A DNA stretch of 64,000 bases from Limanda limanda (Eukaryota > Chordata > Actinopteri > Pleuronectiformes > Pleuronectidae), in assembly GCF_963576545.1 (NCBI RefSeq), contig NC_083645.1, forward strand, positions 8,180,447 to 8,244,446, read 5' to 3'. This document shows positions 26,537-36,641 of the stretch, one piece after another. Position 1 is the first letter of the stretch, and each line of letters starts with the position of its first letter. Made by a program: the position numbers and the translations under genes. Under the pieces are notes generated by a model. The model searched no databases and had not been told where the DNA came from. It was given only the letters and a program-made list of their open reading frames with translations.

Positions 26537-28516
26537 CTGTGAAGAGGAAAAAAGGGTTAAAAAAATGTAAACACCATTTGTAAATATCTTATTTAATTCA
26601 TTTAAAAGTGCAAGTCTATAAAAGTATCTCCAAGCTATATGCTGCAAGATATTTTGTTAAGTCTGTATTACCCAAGTCCCTGAATGCTTCCTTTTTTTCT
26701 TTACTATGAAGTGTTCGCAACAGTGCAGCCAAGAATGAGTAGACAATATAACCATTGCACTATTGTCACTGCTGCCTCTACTAAATGATGGTTCCATTAA
26801 AGCTCAAATATAATGATAGACCAGCTGTCATGTTTCTACTTTGAAAAGAGACAACTTGTGCTACACATGAGAAGTAAATGGCAGTCTTAGCTGCTTTGTT
26901 GTGTACTGTTGTGTTAACTTAAGCTGACTGGACTGATAAGCTTTCCAGCCCCAACGACAACAAAAGCTCTATTGTGATACGAACCACCAGAGTGTAAGGT
27001 ATCAAGTCACAAAAAGCCTGAAAATGTTCCACTATGCAGACACAGACATTCTAATCCACAAGAGAAAAAAGCATTGACATTTGAGGGACTCTTATGTTGA
27101 ATAATAAATAATCTAAACAAAATTCAATGGCAAAAAGGCCACATACATTTTCACAGCTCCATCTGCCCTAGTTGTAATCACCATTATACTGAATGAAATA
27201 ACATTGTACATCTTGAGTGATGGGAGAAACATTATGAATGAGACAGAGAGCATACTGATAGAGGGATGGACATTGAACAGGATTAGAGGCTATGACTTTC
27301 CCAGGACACATACCAAGTTCCACAACACAACTCAAATGTGTTGATTGTGTTAAATCTCCTAACTGTGCTTGCACAACAGAACCTTTGTTACATTGATGGA
27401 AATTATGTTGCAATAAAATACTGCTATTGTTTTATTGACCAGCCCTACCTGGTAGTAAAAATCAAACAATTCTTCAGCTATTTATAGAGGGGCAAACAAG
27501 GCTATACCTAAACTATGACTGAATAGTTAAAGAGGAAAATACAACGGTCACTACAGACCTGGCAATACAAGAGCTAGCTGAAGCTAGCCTTAGATGCACA
27601 AAACAATTATGTCATTGACTCTTTCTGGCCACCTTTACAGTCTTACTTCTACTAGCAAATTTACCACAATCAGAATTTTCAACAGAACCTACAAATGACA
27701 CCTTCAGCACAAGCATCAACTGAAACTTAATCTGTAGTAGAAGGATTTTTTTTTATGAACAATATTCATTCATTCGAAACTCAGTTATGTGTGGTCCATT
27801 TTTGGCACCACTTCCAAGCATGCAGACGTCAAAATGTTGATTATAAATATGTTCAACAATGGTTGGAGCTGTGCCTATAAAAACTTCAACCAAAGGAATC
27901 CTGAGCTAGAATATCCTCTGACTGCTTGTTTATTCTATATGACATCTGGCTCGAAATGACAATTTTTGTATATATAAATATACAACAAGCGCTAGCAGCT
28001 GTTTATTTATCAACCCGCTTAAATATATCATTAATATATCAACCTGCCTTACTCCAACTACTGTGGCTAAGCTCAAAGCAGCTCTTCTTTTATCAACATG
28101 GCCAACAGCCCAAATCTGAATGAATATTAGGGTGATGTAAAAAAAAAAAAAAAACGTACCGTAAATTACAATCTGTAAAATCAGCCCTGTGTACACAGCC
28201 TTGTCAAACTGTGGTGCACACTGAACCTTGCAAAGAACAGTCACTCCCAGACCACTGCAGAGTCATTCATCACCCGTAAAACACTGACGCAGAGCAGCGA
28301 TGCCACTGGTTCAATCGTGACTGGATGTGCTGTATTATGTAAAGATCTGCACCTAGAAAAAAACCATGTCAATGTTTCTGGAGATATGAAGCTACAAGGC
28401 ACTGAGCCAACAAATACAGAGACAAACAGGAGGGAAAATAAAACACAATATAGGTCTATAACATTTAAGTTTCACACACAAAAACAAAGGACTATAAGTA
28501 TGAGGTAACTTACTAC
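26537..28516 (-). other. mtus1 5' intron, no feature seen
   Basis: AT-rich sequence upstream of the first coding exon, without a recognisable exon or named repeat. It includes an A16 run at about 28139-28154. Confidence 0.5.
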
Positions 28517-28995
28517 CTCTGCTCTTGTCCTCTTCATTAATTGATGGCAGTGAGGAAGGTAGAAATGCCTTGGCAGTCAGCAGTGTTGTCTGCTGTATCA
28601 ACTCAGATTACTCAGTTTTTGCAGGTTCAACCGGCTCATTTTCTCTCTCAGAGACAATCTCATTACTAGGCTCCTTCCAAAGCGCTAAATCCAGCCAACT
28701 GAGTAGGTAGTGGTATGCGAGTCGGCTTCAGGACACCAACAGCCCCCATCTCGCTGCTCCGTCCTCCTCGTGTTCAGAGTCAGCCGTGCATTAGTAACAT
28801 CGCAGCCTGAATGAGGGTGCCCTCTGGGTCGGCGTGTTTCTTCCTGCCTTCCCTGAGGCAACATGTCAAGCAAGCCTACTGCAGCAGTTGATCAGCACTA
28901 TCTCAAGTACGAAGTCCACACCAGCACTGACTTCCCTGCACACTGCAGGCACGTCACGGTCCGAATCAGTATAGAGTTCCCCTCCCACGTTTATA
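28517..28995 (-). promoter_or_regulatory. mtus1: Candidate TATA promoter and non-coding exon of mtus1
   Basis: On the minus strand a TATAAA lies at 28995-28990. About 440 bases downstream there is a donor (GCAGAG|GTAGTAAG, exon end 28517). A transcript starting near 28960 would give a non-coding exon joined to the acceptor at 26536. The stretch is less AT-rich than its surroundings. There is no direct support beyond these motifs. Confidence 0.3.
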
Positions 28996-30107
28996 GAATG
29001 AGCGAGGAGGAAAGCAACATGTTACTTTATCCATGCAGAGCCCAGTGCAGGGGGAGTGGCTACAGGCTGCCAGGCTGAGTTGGCATTCACTGTTGCTAAG
29101 CAGCCAAAGTCCCTCTTTTATGAAGGAATGGATCAGGTGGCTTTTAAGCAAGGGATAAGTGAAATGGGGAACAAAATAACGAGAGGCCTACAGAGTTTCA
29201 CTGACTGTTTTACATTGTAGTAAACAACCACAGCTTGCATTGAAAAGCACATATTCCAAGATCGTATTACACACTCCGATGTCAGTATAGCTGGTCTCTG
29301 AAATTCTCCACTGAACACGTCACTTTCTAGTGACACAGCCTCATGTTGTACACGACCAGCTTGACACGTGATCCTGGCATAACAGTAGTGGTGTTACTAC
29401 AGTCTAAGACCCCTAAGACCCGCGCTATTTCTGCTTAATCTATACAAGGCCCCTGACCCTGGCAACTACAGTCTAATCTTGACTGGAGACATGGTGTAAA
29501 TCAAAGTAAAGAGTGTGCACACCGTCTCCTCACACTTCCAAGAATTGAATCCAAGTACAATCTGTTATTGAGAGCATCTAGTTATCAAATAGGCACAGAT
29601 TTGTAAATAAGAACGTAGAAGTGATGTCCTATTTCTGCAAATATTAAAAAATCTGCTTCTCATCTCTCCAGTCCAAGAAGCAGAACGCCTGACTATGTGG
29701 AAAAGGGAGTCATAACAATTCTGCCTTGTCAAACAAAAAAATGTTCTTTTCAAAATGTTCTTAATGGGGTCTCACAAACTACGTCTGTTTACCTTTAGGA
29801 AATTCCGATTCCAGCTACAACCTTCAAACTGAATTATACACTTAAAACTCGAGAGTGACTCCAACAGAACAATGCAACTGAACCATTTGTGAAGACCCCC
29901 GGGCAGTGTGCAGACAAACTTGAATGGCCTCTCTTTGCCTTTGCATGGATGACCGGACGTGTCAGTATCACACAGTGAGCAGTTATGTGTAATCGAGGGC
30001 GGCCATCAAAAGACCGCCCATGATGAAGATGCCCCACACTGCAGCGGGTCAAACTTGGGGATTCCAGCCAGCATACCACAGGGACAAGGCTGTCCTCTGT
30101 AAGGCAT

Positions 30108-30127
30108 GGGGGGGGGGGGGGGGGGGG
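30108..30127 (+). repeat. Homopolymer run of 20 G
   Basis: Twenty consecutive G residues. Such a run can form G-quadruplex structures and is prone to length error in sequencing. It lies in the presumed mtus1 5' region, about 0.7 kb downstream of the GC-rich candidate promoter. Confidence 0.9.
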
Positions 30128-30797
30128 CAAACCCACCACAACGAGCCTGGTTACAAGAAGGACACAGAACTGTCTTTCCAATGTCTGAATATGCCACAGT
30201 CCGCTCTGGCCAGGAAGAAATGTTGAAGGCAAGTGGAAAACAAGCTGGTCACATGTGTGATCATGGAACAGTGATGCAGACACTTGGTAAACAACTGACA
30301 CGTCCAGGAGTGTGATAGATAATCCCAGTGAGGCCTCCTCCAGTCCAGTTTGCTCTATACTTAGATCTGGAGTAAACGTAGTGTACAGCTACAAATAGCT
30401 ATGAAAATACTCCTCCATAGATGAGCCCATAAATGGTTTTAGACGCAAGCAGACCACACAACAACTTTACAGCACAATAGATTTGCTAGTGTTATGTTAA
30501 AACCTCCCTGTGTTAGCTCCCAGTTATTCCTAAATATGGCTTCATACACAGTGGTAACACAAACATTCCCAACATACCTGTGTGACTTTCAACGGTCGAG
30601 CAACAAAGATGGAGGACAGCAAATAGCCGTTGACAAAATGTAGCAATTAGCTTATGTTGGGGTTCATTTGTGACGTCAAGTAAACAGGAAACTGGTGTGG
30701 GGGGGTGAACGTGTACATGGTCTTACCGCCGGACGTCGCTTCCAGACACACTTTAGTGACTCAGCACAGTTCTCCATTAAAACTCCATCAAGTTTAC

Positions 30798-30900
30798 CTG
30801 TGACGGGAGCGCGCAGCACTGGCGGGAGCGCGCCGCTGCTCGGGGGGTGATGAGCAAACACCTTCACCTGTGTCACCTTTTCTCCCACAGCACCCTCAGC
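30798..30900 (-). promoter_or_regulatory. mtus1: Candidate mtus1 non-coding first exon in a GC-rich promoter
   Basis: The stretch 30795-30850 is GC-rich with two copies of gcgctcccg on the minus strand, unlike the AT-rich flanks. A good donor (CACAG|GTAAAC) puts an exon end at 30798. No TATA is evident, which is usual for GC-rich starts. The upper edge is a guess. This is the most likely promoter for the long isoform. Confidence 0.45.
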
Positions 30901-31249
30901 CCAGCGGTCAGCTGTCAATCAAACAGCGCACTGATCCCACTGTACACACACACATCGGGTTCAGTCACTACTGGAGTGAGAGTAAACCTCCGCCCAGACC
31001 AAATAGGCCTCTGGTAACACCACATCTTAAATCACTGGATGTGGATCTGCACATGGTTGCACCCACTCAGAGATCAGTCCCCTAAACTGTTTTCATCAAG
31101 AACCATGGATTCATATTTGGGGGAATCAACGAAAATGTAAAAAAAAAAAACACAATTACAAATTAAAAAAAAGTTATATTGCGACGTTAAAAGTTTGAAA
31201 AACGTATGCAAACTTGTTTTCCCTGAATGCATCCCCTGATCTGGCACTA

Positions 31250-31485
31250 ACAATCAATCAATCAAATTATATTTGTATAGCCCATATGCACAGATCACAA
31301 TTTGTCTCATAGGGCTTGACAATGTGTTACATGCTTTGTTCTTAACCCTCATCAAGAGTAAGAAGAAACTACCAAAAAATGTAACAGGTGAAGAAAAACG
31401 TAGAAAACAGGAGAGAGCCACATGTGAGCGATCCCTCTCTCAGGACAGACAGATGTGCAATAGATGCTGCGTGTAACTGAGAACA
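31250..31485 (+). repeat. Dispersed fish repeat (caatcaatcaatcaaa type)
   Basis: The segment begins caatcaatcaatcaaat, continues tttgtatagcccatat, gtctcatagggctt and aaccctcatcaagagtaag, and ends near gatccctctctcaggacaga, then tgtgcaatagatgc. I recognise this wording from a very common short interspersed repeat of fish genomes, but cannot name the family with certainty. It lies between the mtus1 promoter and the 3' end of vamp7. Confidence 0.6.
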
Positions 31486-31696
31486 GAAAGATAAGGGTAT
31501 TTACAACATTGATTTTGAAGAGTCAGTTTGTAACATAATGGAAAAGTGTGTCAATGATTAACAAAAACAAATGCAGATGTAAACACAACCTCCTTGGCGG
31601 ATGTATATATAACAAAAGATTGTTAGCTCAAGTGGAAATAAAAGCCATACATTTAGCCTTCTATCTGTACAGATCGACAAGTTGATATCATCAGAG

Positions 31697-31973
31697 TTTA
31701 TTATTTCAAATCTGAATTTACAATAATTAAATAATTACATGATTATATAAACCATATGATGCCAGGAAGCAAATCTATGTACAATGTAAAAAGTGCATTG
31801 TGTTAACAGAAAGAACATATGGGCACACTGAGAATCCTAGTAAAACGTAAAAAGGCAAATCAAGCCTCAAATCCATGGGTGGGAAAAAGGAACCAACTTT
31901 CTCAGTAACTCGGTCTTGACTGAACCCTCAGGTCTTAGAATCAGTAATGTGAATCAAATGTACAATGTTTATT
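31697..31973 (-). terminator. vamp7: Candidate vamp7 polyadenylation signals
   Basis: Two minus-strand AATAAA hexamers occur, at 31973-31968 and 31702-31697. They are about 665 and 935 bases after the vamp7 stop. Either would define a 3' UTR covering 31.7-32.6 kb, in which nothing else is seen. Confidence 0.45.
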
Positions 31974-32636
31974 TGTATGATCATATCTGGTTTTGTACAG
32001 CCATTTAGAAGATACTGTGCTTGGTACTTAAAACATGTTAATCAGGATCTCTGTATACTGCATCAGTTTTGTGAATCAAACAAAAAATAGTTTTCAGTTA
32101 TATGACCAGACACAGTAATGTAACTTGCTACTTTCACTTCCCACATCTCTCATTGTCATCAAATTAAACGAAGAAAAATAACCAAGTAATCTCTGCTATC
32201 TTTGTTGTTTGTTGTGATTCTGGCATTAGTCTCAATGGATTAAAGGACATAGATCGGTGCAGGACAGTATCACAGACTGATACATGAGGCCACTAAGTGC
32301 ATAAGACAGGATGAGCATACCAGACTAGAATAAGACAAGATTATTGTTCCACATCAGTTTGAGGCCACATGGCTGCTGTCCAGGCGTGTGGGTAAGAGGT
32401 GGGACTCCCTCTCCAGCAGGTGAGTCAATGTGCACACTATCAAAGGGGGGGAAGGAAAGATGCAGGAGGAGGAGCAGCAGCATGTGTCTCCCAGGGATGA
32501 TGACGCTTAAGGGGTAAAGCAAGGAAAGCTGTGTTTCCTTTTGTGTCCATTAGCAGGCAGAGTTGAACCGGCGCTTTCCCCTCCTCGTCCTTTTTTTCTC
32601 CTCTATCTCCCTCTTTTTTTTGTCCCTACTCTCCTC

Positions 32637-35403
32637 TCATTTGACACACGTCTGCCAGCGGAGGCCTCCACAGGCAGCAGAGACAATAACGTAAAGGACA
32701 ACCTGAAAAGAGCACAAGGACAAAGTTCACTTCCTGCACAACTGTCTGATTGATCACATAGTGCCTTGTTGACACTGCAAGTTGCCAGATTGGCAGTCGC
32801 TAATCGTCAAATTTTGAAAAACCCAGACAAAAGCCACTGCTCGGTGCTCGATTGGCAGTGGCTAATCACTGTGTGCGCTCTTCAAAGGTCTCTGAAAGTC
32901 GTGTATTGTGAACTCGCCTTTAGGAGAGAACAATTCATGCTGAGTTTTCAGTCAAACAATTATCTGAAGTAAATTCCAGGGGTTTTACAGGAGCCTTATG
33001 TTCATCATATCTGAAAATGAAAACAGTAGCAGCTAATCTGGTTTTACTTTTTAAGGTAATGAAAAAAATAAGCACTGTTTCCACTTTTGTGCATTTTCTC
33101 AACACGAAGGCGCTTAATCAATAAACCACCCCCCTTAGATAAACAATTACACTGCCTTCTAGCAAATTACCTTCTTACCAATTATCATTACTGTTTGTAC
33201 TCACCAGGCTCACCAGCACAATGAGCAGAGTCAGCTTGAGGTTCTTCATACACATGGCTCGTGCAAGGTTGCGACTCGTCGTCTTAAATGTGACCGACTG
33301 AAAGAGGACGGAGAGAAAAATAACATTAGTGCCAAATGAAATGTATCAAATAGGACTAAACCGTGGAATCTAAACTCACTGAATCAACCAGATTTTCTGT
33401 CTTGTCAATCAGCAACTCCAGCCTCTCTCCTCTCTGGGCTACCAAGTCTGTAAAGAGACAGAGAGTCAGCTTCATTTGGGATGCACAAAAGGTCCAGCGT
33501 AGTTAAATTTGTGTCAAGGTGTGGTGTGGACACCACAATGACAGTGGTCCTACAATGTGTATTAAAATATTGTAATATTTTTTTTTATTATAACCATAAC
33601 ATTAGCTTTGAGCATGATGGCCATGATGAAGAGGTCAATGAATCTTCCACATCACGTGCATCCAGTGGAGTTTCAGTCTAAATAACAACCTTTTTCTGAT
33701 TCAGTTAAATAATCACATTAGACAAGTAATTCTGATATCATCTTATAACTCAATTCAAATTTGGCATCTGTGTATGAAGACACCCGTGCTGACCTATGTT
33801 GCGGACCATAATGCCTTTCAGGTCATCCACTTGCAACTGACTCTCAGTGAGACGATCTGATCCGCGTGGGTCTGAGTGGTGTTTCTACAGAGAAATAAAA
33901 ACGGAGAGAAGTTGAGGAAGATAAGAAAATGAAAAGTGTACTTAATGAAAATGTATACGTATTATATTAATTATAGACTACAGAAGAGCAGAAGTCACAG
34001 AGCTTCATATGCTGACTCTCGTCATACTCACCATCTGAGCTGCCATCGCTGAGGAGAACTCGCTGTTCATGGCGTACGGCAGCGCTGTTTGTGCCCGAGA
34101 CCCGTATGTGGTCTGGAAACGCTTCTTGACTTCACTGAGGAAGCTGAATGCACGTGATCTCTCAAAGTCCTTTGACAAAAAAGAAAGAAATATAAATACT
34201 TCAGGAACACACACTTATCTAACGATCTAGTGAAATAAACATTGACTTTTGTCGACAATGTATCTGAGTGGACTGCTGAAGTAACTTTTGTTTAAGGCCA
34301 AATATTTGAATACAAGAAAAATAAGATTAGCCTATTCAGGATGAAATAAAATAACTATTTGGCCTCTTGTCATATAATCTGCAGGTCCTGACAGCAGTGA
34401 CACTGATTTTATTGCTGTAAAGTTGTATACTTGTTATTTCTCAAAGTGGCTAGAGCATATATTCACATCTAAATTATAAATAGAATTTCTTGATTAAATC
34501 CTGCCCATTTCTGTCATTTCAAGGGACCTTGATCATTTACAAATGGCCTTTTTTCCAATTGTATACTTACATCATCAGTGATACACAGGTATATGATTCT
34601 GTCATGGCAGATGTAATGAAAGAGATAGCTACGAAAGGAAAAAGGAAAAAAAAGTCAACATGACATATATTCGATTGAAAGCAAACAGTTGAATTTTAAT
34701 CTGTTTTACAGGCACCATAATTTATATGCACTATAAAATGTCTCCGGGATCATAAACCAGGAGTAAACAGCAGTAAAGAGGCTGCAAATCTAAATGGCAC
34801 GGGTATTGTACTCTATATGCTGCCAAGTTATTTGAATAAGGACACACTGAACTGTATCCTTTAGGCATGTGATGCCACTTCACTATGTTAACAGTAAAGT
34901 GGCATCACATGCCATGGCTGAACTTCTTTGACCTTTCTGTGATTTCTTTTTTAGTGATTTGGCTCATCACTTGTGTTATTATACCACAGTCCACGTAGAA
35001 AATATTTGCAACTTTTGGACATTACTGTTCCATGGACAGATTGGTTAGGTTATCAGCGATGTGTTTATGTTCACTGTATAACCAACCACTCATCACCTTC
35101 TCCAGTCATCTGAATTTAAAATGGGTTTCGTAAATATGTGACTGTATACGTGCTGCACTTTATGCAACTGTACACATATGGGATCAGACCAGCATTGTCC
35201 TTCGTCACATGACTGTTGTGTAATGTGTGCGTATGGACTTGTGTGTACTCGTCTTACCTGCCGTGGCTGTAAGTCAGCTTGTTATTCTCGGAGGGGATTT
35301 TGGCTAAGATCTGCTCAGTCACCTCCAGGAAGTTCCCACCACACCATGCATTCTTGGCCAGGATGGTGGTTCCACGAGCCACCACAGCAAACAGGATTGC
35401 CAT
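32637..35403 (-). CDS. vamp7: Vesicle-associated membrane protein 7 (longin R-SNARE)
   Basis: Coding exons in transcript order are 35403-35258, 34628-34571, 34169-34032, 33884-33794, 33447-33380, 33297-33205 and 32702-32637 (stop TGA 32639-32637). Phases agree throughout and the total is 660 nt, 219 aa (human 220). The longin domain spans about residues 1-120 (MAILFAVVARGTTILAK, YLFHYICHDR). The SNARE motif runs about 121-180 (VRNIDLVAQRGERLELL, DKTENLVDS). The C-terminal anchor follows KNLKLTLLIVLVSLVVLYVI and ends CGG...CVK. All these parts are nearly identical to human VAMP7. It works in fusion of late endosomes and lysosomes with each other and the plasma membrane, with syntaxins and SNAP-23/25 type partners, and the longin domain is autoinhibitory. 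The gene is divergent from polr1d, with about 1.2 kb between start codons. Confidence 0.97.
34864..34913 (-). repeat. Short hairpin in the first coding intron of vamp7
   Basis: A 20-bp left arm (34864-34883, ggcatgtgatgccacttcac) is matched at 19 of 20 positions by the reverse complement of 34894-34913, with a 10-base loop. In RNA of the vamp7 sense strand the one mismatch becomes a G-U pair, so the stem is fully paired. It could be a degenerate palindromic transposon end or a structured intronic element. The stem is shorter than a usual microRNA precursor. Confidence 0.75.
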
Positions 35404-35744
35404 GGCAACAGCTGGGATTTCAGCTCCAATACTCACTGATAGGAGTTAGATGTTAAATGTTAGCCAGCAGGAAGGAGCAGATAAACACAGACATTTATGA
35501 AAAACTCAGTGACTAGTATCCACAAAATCAATATTGTCTACATGGTCCCTTAGCCAGCAAACAGTCACGAGAAACGAAAACGAAAGATAGATTAACGGTG
35601 GCAGGAAAAATAGCTAGCTAGCTAATGATGTTGTTGAGCAATGTAAATAAATACGGTAGATTAGTGTTTAACACAGCAACACGTGACGTTGGTGTACAGG
35701 AAGCTAACGCAGTTAGTAGTGACGTGTAATAATAAATTCGATAC

Positions 35745-35880
35745 CTCGATGGGTCAACGCTGTTCAAAGCCGCTCATTTAGCGCGAATTCCGACATCTAA
35801 AGACGGTTCAGCTGCTAGCGAGCTAGCTAATGCCTTCCGAGTGACTTCTGCTTGGCAATATCGCTCAGACGTCCACACCG
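35745..35880 (-). other. vamp7: vamp7 non-coding first exon
   Basis: A donor (CATCGAG|GTATCG) sets the exon end at 35745. The acceptor tctaactcctatcag, ending at about 35438, begins the exon carrying the ATG. No suitable in-frame start precedes the donor, so the exon is taken as 5' UTR. The upper limit near 35880 is an estimate. Confidence 0.55.
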
Positions 35881-35892
35881 GAAGCTAATCAC

Positions 35893-35916
35893 TCTGCTGC
35901 TGGGTAATGTAGTTCG
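35893..35916. promoter_or_regulatory. Candidate ZNF143/Staf-type promoter element
   Basis: On the minus strand the sequence reads ACTACATTACCCAGCAGCAG. This resembles the ZNF143/Staf consensus core ACTACAATTCCCAGCATGC. It lies just upstream of the vamp7 non-coding exon in the spacer between the divergent genes vamp7 and polr1d. Such elements are typical of TATA-less housekeeping promoters. The factor was not tested. Confidence 0.45.
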
Positions 35917-36641
35917 TACCACCTCCCTTACCCGTCTCACTCTATTATGCTCGCTTCACCTCCAGAAATACAAGTTATTCTACTTCCTGTTAGGTAGTGT
36001 TGACGTCACATGTTTTCATACTGACGTTCGTGTATGGCGACACGAAGGTACTTCAGCCCTGGCTTTTGTCTGACAGGCGAACATCACTCTACTGTTGAGT
36101 TTACAGTTGATAAATAGGCGTTTATACATTACTTCACAATTCACATCTCTGGGGAAGAAATTAGTATAATAAATGTTTTATTTTATATAAAAATATATGT
36201 TGGATAGTTTGTTGTATGTTTGCATCAAATAGCTGCTCTACCTGTCAATGTTGCTTACGCCAGGATCATCTTCATCTTTTACACTCAGATCAATAAATAG
36301 ACAAGCAATTGTTGTCAAGTCAGCCAAAACCCTCATCGAGATTAACTTTTTTTCTTACACAAAACTGACGCAGAATAGACTTTCATCAGGTTTTCCACAT
36401 ATCTAAAATCTAAAAACTATTGACTTCTATCAATGACTACTGTGCATCTCATGCTAATGTTCTAATAAATATTTTTTGTTTACTGACATAACTCTAACAC
36501 GTTTAGAACAATATTAACGAACAGAAACCCTTTGTTGGCAAAGGTACAAACTCACGTTGCTCCTCCTCTTGCCTATCAGGCAGCGATCTGGGTGAATACT
36601 CGCCTGCTTAGTGTTGACGGGCTGAGTGGGGATGTGAAAGC
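35917..36641. promoter_or_regulatory. Intergenic promoter space between divergent vamp7 and polr1d
   Basis: About 0.7 kb separates the vamp7 promoter from the polr1d start. The half near polr1d (about 36540-36641) is less AT-rich and probably holds its transcription start. The middle part is AT-rich with no clear motif. Confidence 0.4.

Noticed and set aside
34864..34913. MicroRNA gene
   Set aside because: The 20-bp stem with a 10-base loop is shorter than usual precursors; kept only as a hairpin observation.
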